A DNA stretch of 64,000 nt from Lunularia cruciata (taxonomy: Eukaryota > Streptophyta > Marchantiopsida > Lunulariales > Lunulariaceae): assembly GCA_948567375.1 (NCBI GenBank), contig OX419759.1:60799493-60863492 (forward strand), read 5' to 3'. Numbering within the stretch: position 1 is the first letter of the stretch; each line of letters opens with the position of its first letter. Shown here in pieces: positions 59,431-64,000 of this stretch. The notes under the pieces were generated by a model. It did no database searches and was not told the origin of the DNA. It worked only from the letters and a program-made list of their open reading frames with translations. The position numbers and the translations under genes were made by a program.

Positions 59431-60119
59431 CATATAGTGCCACATTTCTATTTTGATCTACAACAAGAAGCGGATGAAGAGAAGCAGCAATATAAGAGAG
59501 TGAGCAATGACCACTTCATCAGAACGAGACAAATGGAGATGGCTGAAGGAAGAAGTCCAAAGATAAAGAAGCAGACTAAGCCCAAAGAGGTAGCATTGTA
59601 CTAGCCACAATGAAATGCCCAAAGACTCAATCTGTAAGGTAAGAAAGTGGAGAAGGAGGAGACTTTAGAGACAAATTCTGAAGGAGAGACTCTAGTCCAG
59701 AGGAGGAGATTTAGAAGAAGCCAAACTCACACTATAGAGTGAGAAATCCAAAAGTGAAAGTGATGGTGAAGAGGAAGTTCAGCAAGCAATTGAGGTGGAA
59801 GAAGATGAGGCATTCCATGCGGCGATTGATCATATGGAAGGAGGAGATAACCCTTGCTTAGAATTGACCATGGAGGAGATTGATGAAGAGCCAAAGAAGG
59901 GAGATCAAAAAGGAGGCAATATTGCTAAAGATACAAAGATCGGGACTTTGGGGGAAGGCTTTGGTGGAAGAAGCAAGGTATGAAGATGAAGCCAATGATG
60001 AAGAAGGCTTTGAGGGAGTGAAATAATTAATGCAGATCCATTGACTCCATTTTTGGGGCTGTTGAATATGCAAAAAGGTAATTTTACAAGATCATATGAA
60101 GGTGAAGAATGAGTTGTAG
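59431..60119 (+). pseudogene. Acidic linker of the element-borne protein
   Basis: Continuation in changing frames, with Glu/Asp/Lys-rich low-complexity sequence such as the 59795-59983 frame (IDHMEGGDNPCLELTMEEID). No domain is seen. Confidence 0.4.
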
Positions 60120-61137
60120 GTGGTGAAGTATCTACTGGATGAAGTGAAGGGATTGAAGGAGAGTGTAACCCGAAGAGAAGAAGAAGTTGAGAAACTTTGG
60201 GTGGATGTAATCTTGAAGAAGAAGACTTTAGAGAACTTGCAAGAGAGTTCCAAGAAGCGGGGAAGAGAGATTCACAGTCAAGCAAAAGAGTTGAAAGAGC
60301 AGATGGCATTGCTGGCAAAGATGAAAAAAGAGGTCAGTGAAGTTCACATCAAAAATATTCATGTAAAGCAATGGTGGCTATGATGGAGCAGGAGTTAAAG
60401 AGCCTGAAGAAGAGTGTGGCCAAAAAGATCAAGCATGGCAAAGGGAGTTGGCAATCCAACCCCAAGAGGAGGAAAGATTGTAAGGCTTGGTCAGAAGTGC
60501 TGAGATGCAGAGTGCTCAATACGCAAAAGAGAAGAAGACGCTTGTTGTTGAGTACAAAGACGAGTTGAAGATGTATAGAGAGGAATTGAAGGTAGAACAA
60601 TCTAGGGGGTATGCATCAAAGTCAGTGGGAGAAGTTGTTGGAAGACTACGGGCAATGCTGAGCACTGAGTCTGAAGGGAGATTGGAGGAAGCAAGATTGC
60701 ATGAATTGAAATTGCTTGTGCAGGAAACTCGGAAGAGAAGAGCAAAAGAAGTAGATATGAATACTAGGTTGATTTGGCTAAGAGAGCAAGTAGATAGGAA
60801 GATAATTGAAGTAGGAGACAACATAAGTCTCATATTAGATTTAGTGAACTCAGAGTTAGAAAGACTTAAGAGTAGTGTGAAGGAGGAGAAGAAGTCCAAA
60901 GTTGTAGAAGTAAGAGTGCAAGTGTCTTTGGAGTTGTCATCTAAGACATTAGAGAAGAGTAGGTCAGAAGATAAAGAGTTAGATAGATTACCCATGAGTG
61001 CAATTGTAGCTTGTAGTGAAGAAGTAGTAGAGATAGCAAAGGATTTAGTAGAATTAGATAGACCCAAAGAAGGAGAAGTGTTTGGAGGATCATTGGAGTT
61101 GGAGGCCAAAGAAGAAGTAGACATCGGATTGGAATAG
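60120..61137 (+). pseudogene. Coiled-coil protein of the LTR element
   Basis: Three overlapping frames (60120-60383, 60371-60568, 60487-61137) form one Lys/Glu/Leu-rich, almost entirely coiled-coil protein of about 330 residues broken by two frameshifts. It ends EAKEEVDIGLE. The truncated minus-strand copy at 58.1 kb ends in the same way, which shows that it is part of a repeated element and not a host gene. Its position just upstream of LTR-like sequence fits an extra 3' ORF, as in Tat/Athila-type elements. The function is unknown. Confidence 0.6.
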
Positions 61138-61235
61138 AAACATATTGAGATATGAAGAGGCAGATATGAAAAGGTGCATTGTCATTTTGGATCTACAAGT
61201 TTGTAGAGTTGTAGAATGGTATAGTTGTTGGCAAT

Positions 61236-61530
61236 TATCAATTGCTCCATTATTTAAAGAAGGCATTCATAGTGTTTTGTTGTTCAATATTCATAATTTC
61301 TGAAGATAGATAAAGCAAAGTGCTGTGAAGCAGTGCCCATTGCTTGAGATTAATTCCAAGTATCAATTTTCTGTGTGTGCTTGTGAGTGTTGAGAGAAAT
61401 TCAAAGTGCAAGTTAGTGTGCTTGTTGGATGTTGGATTCCACAACCTTGATCTTCATTTAGTGTGTTTGATCTTGAGTGAAGGGCAATTGGAGCAATACC
61501 TTAAGGTAAGGTCCTCAAAGTGTCAGAGCA
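61236..61530 (+). repeat. LTR-like 3' flank of the coiled-coil element
   Basis: Matches the reverse complement of about 57700-57975 over its length. Shared phrases include GTTGGATGTTGGATTC and GTGTTTGATCTTGAGTG. Confidence 0.7.
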
Positions 61531-61535
61531 ATGTC

Positions 61536-61699
61536 AAAGTAAGGTCCAAACTATATTAGCTATAACTAACTTTAGCTAATTATGACTAATGTAGAACCAT
61601 CCTTTATCTCTATATAAATAATATCTCTCAAGTATTTGTAATACTAAGCTAAATATCATAATACCAAACACATGCACATGCAAACAAATGGGTGTTATA
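61536..61699. mobile_element. Solo-LTR-like family, copy 4 (fragment)
   Basis: The last roughly 165 bp of the 690-bp element, including TAACTTTAGCTAAT, TCTATATAAATAAT and GGGTGTTATA. It is joined directly to the LTR-like flank of the coiled-coil element. Confidence 0.8.
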
Positions 61700-61875
61700 G
61701 GCCATTGCGATAGTAGCTCAATCATATGATGTCTCAATTGATAGAGTAGTATTATACCCCATGGGTTTTAGTATTGACTATTGGGAGGAGACAACCTCAT
61801 ATAGATCAGGTTGGCAATCAGGTGAGAAATGGATATGTTACCTACTAGTATGCTTTAGTAGTGGCAATCTTGGTT

Positions 61876-62707
61876 CACTATAGTTAGGGACCATGGCATC
61901 AATTTCAGCTTTTAGTGGCTCCATTACTTGGCATGGTGACTTATTGGAGAAGAACACCCATGCAAAGGATACTTTAGTACCAAAGGAGATCACTCGGATT
62001 TGGAGTACAAGTGAGATTATTTTATCTACCTTGGATGTTCCATTATGGAGTTTAGAGGAAGCATTGCAGCAATCCATGGATTAATTAATGCAACATGCTT
62101 GGAGTGGATCCTTTGTACCACCAAGAGACCAGTGGATTCTTGTAACAACAAGATACATCTTGCAATTTTCCTGGAAAAATCTGCCTTCTTGAAACAAAGT
62201 CAAAAGGACAAGAAGAAGAAGGACTATCCAATTTATTATGCCAGCCGACAATTATCAGTTTCAAAAATGAACTATTTGATGACTGAAAGAGAAGCACTGG
62301 GGATGGTTTATGCCTGCAAGAAGTTTTGCCACTACCTGTTAGGATAAGAGTTTGTCTTCTATGTTGACCATTAGGCATTGTAGCATTTGATCAAGAAGGC
62401 AGATTTTTCCAGGCAAATTTCAAGATGTATCTTGTTGTTACAAGAATCCACTGGTCTCTTGGTGGTACAAAGGCTCCACTCCAAGCATGTTGCATTAATT
62501 AATCCATGGGTTGCTGCAATGCTTCCTCTAAATTCCATAATGGAACATCCAAGGTAGATGGAAAAATCTCACTTTTACTCCAAATCCGAGTAATCTCCTT
62601 TGGTACTAAAGTATCCTTTGCATGGGTGTTCTTCTCCAATAAGTCACCACACCAAGTAATGGAGCAACTAAAAGCCGAAATTGATGCCATGGTCCCTATA
62701 GTCCATC
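61876..62707. repeat. Inverted duplication (about 317-bp arms, 198-bp spacer)
   Basis: Left arm 61876-62192 and right arm 62391-62707 are near-identical reverse complements. Both encode, on opposite strands, the phrase LLEKNTHAKDTLVPKEITRI. The spacer 62193-62390 carries RNase H sequence on plus. Confidence 0.9.
62193..62450 (+). pseudogene. Gypsy RNase H fragment (plus strand)
   Basis: DYPIYYASRQLSVSKMNYLM followed by TEREALGMVYACKKFCHYLLG and FVFYVDH...ALxHLIKKADFSRQIS is the central and distal RNase H of a Ty3/gypsy element, with in-frame stops. It runs opposite to the RT at 62.75-63.8 kb. Confidence 0.85.
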
Positions 62708-62749
62708 AATATGACTTGGTTCCTATGGTCCATCAATATGACTTGGAAG

Positions 62750-63800
62750 GGACCATAGGGACCAACGCTTTGTTTCAAACTATTGCCATGGACAAAGTGT
62801 CCATATGCATGTGAAAAGGAGCATCCCAATTTGGGGCCCTCATAATTGGTGCTTCAACTACTTGGAAAGCTTCCTTTTTTTCTGCTTCCTACAAGACTTC
62901 TTCAGAAGCTTTGTAAGGCACAAGCACCGCATAGTTTGAAACAAAGCGTTTGTAGTATCCAACATGTCCTAAGAAGGCTCTCAGCTCCTTCATGTTTTTC
63001 AGGAATTCCAAAGCTGAGATAACTTTTACCTTCTCAACATTGACTTCAATACCTTGCTTTGACACCTGGTGGCCCAAAAGAATTCCCTCCTTCATTGCAA
63101 AGAAGCATTTCTCCGAGTGTAATAAAAAATTGGCAAAACAACACCTTTCAAAAGTTTGGTGAAGATAATCTAAATGCACTTCTTTTTGCCCAAACACACA
63201 AAAATCATCAATGAAGACCTCCACAAATTTGCACAAAAAATGCTTAAAGATTGTATTCATCATCCATGGGAAAGTAGCAAGAGCATTACACAACCCGAAG
63301 GGCATTTGATTGTAAAAAAAAAAGTGCACCAATTGGTAGTGAATGTAGTTTTATCCTTGTCTTCTTCTTGGATGGATACTTGATTATACCCTGAAAATCC
63401 ATTGAGAAAACTGTAACAAGGATGACCAGCTACTTGGTCCAAAATTGTATCGGTAAAAGGCAAGGGATGATGATCCTTCCTTGTGATTGCGTTCAACTTG
63501 CAAAAATCTTGGCACACTCAAATCTTCCCAGTCTTCTTCTTTGAGACAATGACTATGGGAGAAACCCACTCACTGCTCAAGATAGGAAAAATTATTCCGG
63601 CCCCTTAGTACTTATTAATTTTTCTTTGACCAAGAATGAGTACTTTGGGTTTAGGCGGTATTGTCTTTGTCGAACCGGAACTGCATCTTCAACCAAATCA
63701 ATCCGGTGTTCTCCAAATTCTTGTGGAATACCTAACATATGATCAATAGACCAGGCAAATACATCTTGGAATTCTATAAATAGTGCAGTATATCATGCTA
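62750..63800 (-). pseudogene. Athila/Tat-like gypsy reverse transcriptase remnant
   Basis: On the minus strand the order is FQDVFAWSIDHMLGIPQEFG (about 63780-63720), SPIVIVSKKKTGKI, CQDFCKLNAITRKDHHPLPF and VAGHPCYSFLNGFSGYNQV. A frameshift then leads to MPFGLCNALATF, the catalytic block VEVFIDDFCVFG, LLGHQVSKQGIEV and ELRAFLGHVGYYKRFV. TRKDHxPLPF and VFxDDFxVFG are typical of the non-chromodomain Athila/Tat branch. The start of RNase H (APIMRAPNWDAPFHMHMD) follows at about 62860-62795 before the inverted duplication. Confidence 0.88.
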
Positions 63801-64000
63801 ACTCCTCTAAAGTGACTATCTTAGAAAGTTTCAAAATTTTTCCTTTGTTCAAGACAACATCTTGACAGTCATTGGGGTTAATGACCCCTTCAACATGGCT
63901 TACTTGGCTTAATCCGAGTTGAATTGTAGTCAAACTCCCTTCTCCAAGTCGTGTTCACCCAAGGTGATGTCATATGGGTCTTCATCTTTGAACTCTACCT
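63801..64000 (-). pseudogene. Upstream pol linker of the same gypsy element
   Basis: Continuation of the pol frame toward protease; no catalytic motif falls inside the window, which ends here. Confidence 0.5.

Noticed and set aside
60516-61124. 202-codon minus-strand Ser-rich frame
   Set aside because: Antisense shadow of the plus-strand coiled-coil frame.

Overview
The window looks like nuclear DNA of a land plant with a large, repeat-rich genome. A gymnosperm or a fern fits best, but the species cannot be fixed from sequence alone. The evidence is AT-rich sequence, long gene-poor stretches, many decayed retrotransposons, a plant-type IQ-BAG gene with short introns, a eukaryotic tRNA-Thr gene, and a LINE family whose reverse transcriptase resembles ones I recall from ferns, liverworts and other non-flowering plants (from memory, not a search). 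Only two loci look functional: tRNA-Thr(UGU) at 3.1 kb and a three-exon gene for a BAG-family co-chaperone on the minus strand at 32.5-35.6 kb. The BAG gene lies in a repeat-poor stretch of roughly 22-37 kb.

Layout. At 1-1.4 kb is a plus-strand LINE fossil cut by the window edge. At 3.1 kb is the tRNA, whose 3' end is duplicated in tandem. At 4.4-6.97 kb is a minus-strand LINE fossil followed by an inverted piece of its own 3' end. Between 7 and 12.6 kb are hairpins, a composite repeat, a solo-LTR-like insertion and a tandem duplication. At 13.4-14.7 kb is a decayed PIF/Harbinger transposase, followed by a second solo-LTR copy and several degenerate tandem arrays up to 21.6 kb. At 26.4-27.3 kb is a non-autonomous Mutator-like element with long terminal inverted repeats and a 9-bp target duplication. 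Then come a 272-bp tandem duplication, the BAG gene and three LINE 3'-end fragments (37.7-39.1 kb).

The right half is a retroelement graveyard. A second LINE copy (43.0-51.85 kb) is split by a decayed Ty3/gypsy chromovirus on the minus strand (43,852-50,811, TSD CAAAG). The 5' LTR of that chromovirus is split in turn by a 426-bp solo LTR (49,722-50,147, TSD ATATA). This small LTR carries four clusters of alternating GAA/TTC heat-shock-element units upstream of a TATAAATA box, a layout like the heat-activated ONSEN-type elements. A third LINE copy (52.1-54.8 kb) holds a third copy of the 690-bp solo LTR. From 57.6 kb to the right edge are two head-to-head copies of an LTR element with a long coiled-coil reading frame, then an Athila/Tat-like gypsy pol whose RNase H is broken up by an inverted duplication.

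How the parts relate. The BAG gene encodes two IQ-plus-BAG modules, each interrupted by an intron at the same codon, so it looks like an internal module duplication in an Hsp70/calmodulin-binding co-chaperone. The HSE-bearing LTR is oriented so that its transcripts would read into the chromovirus. No operon-like organisation exists; apart from the BAG gene and the tRNA, everything coding-like is broken by stops and frameshifts.
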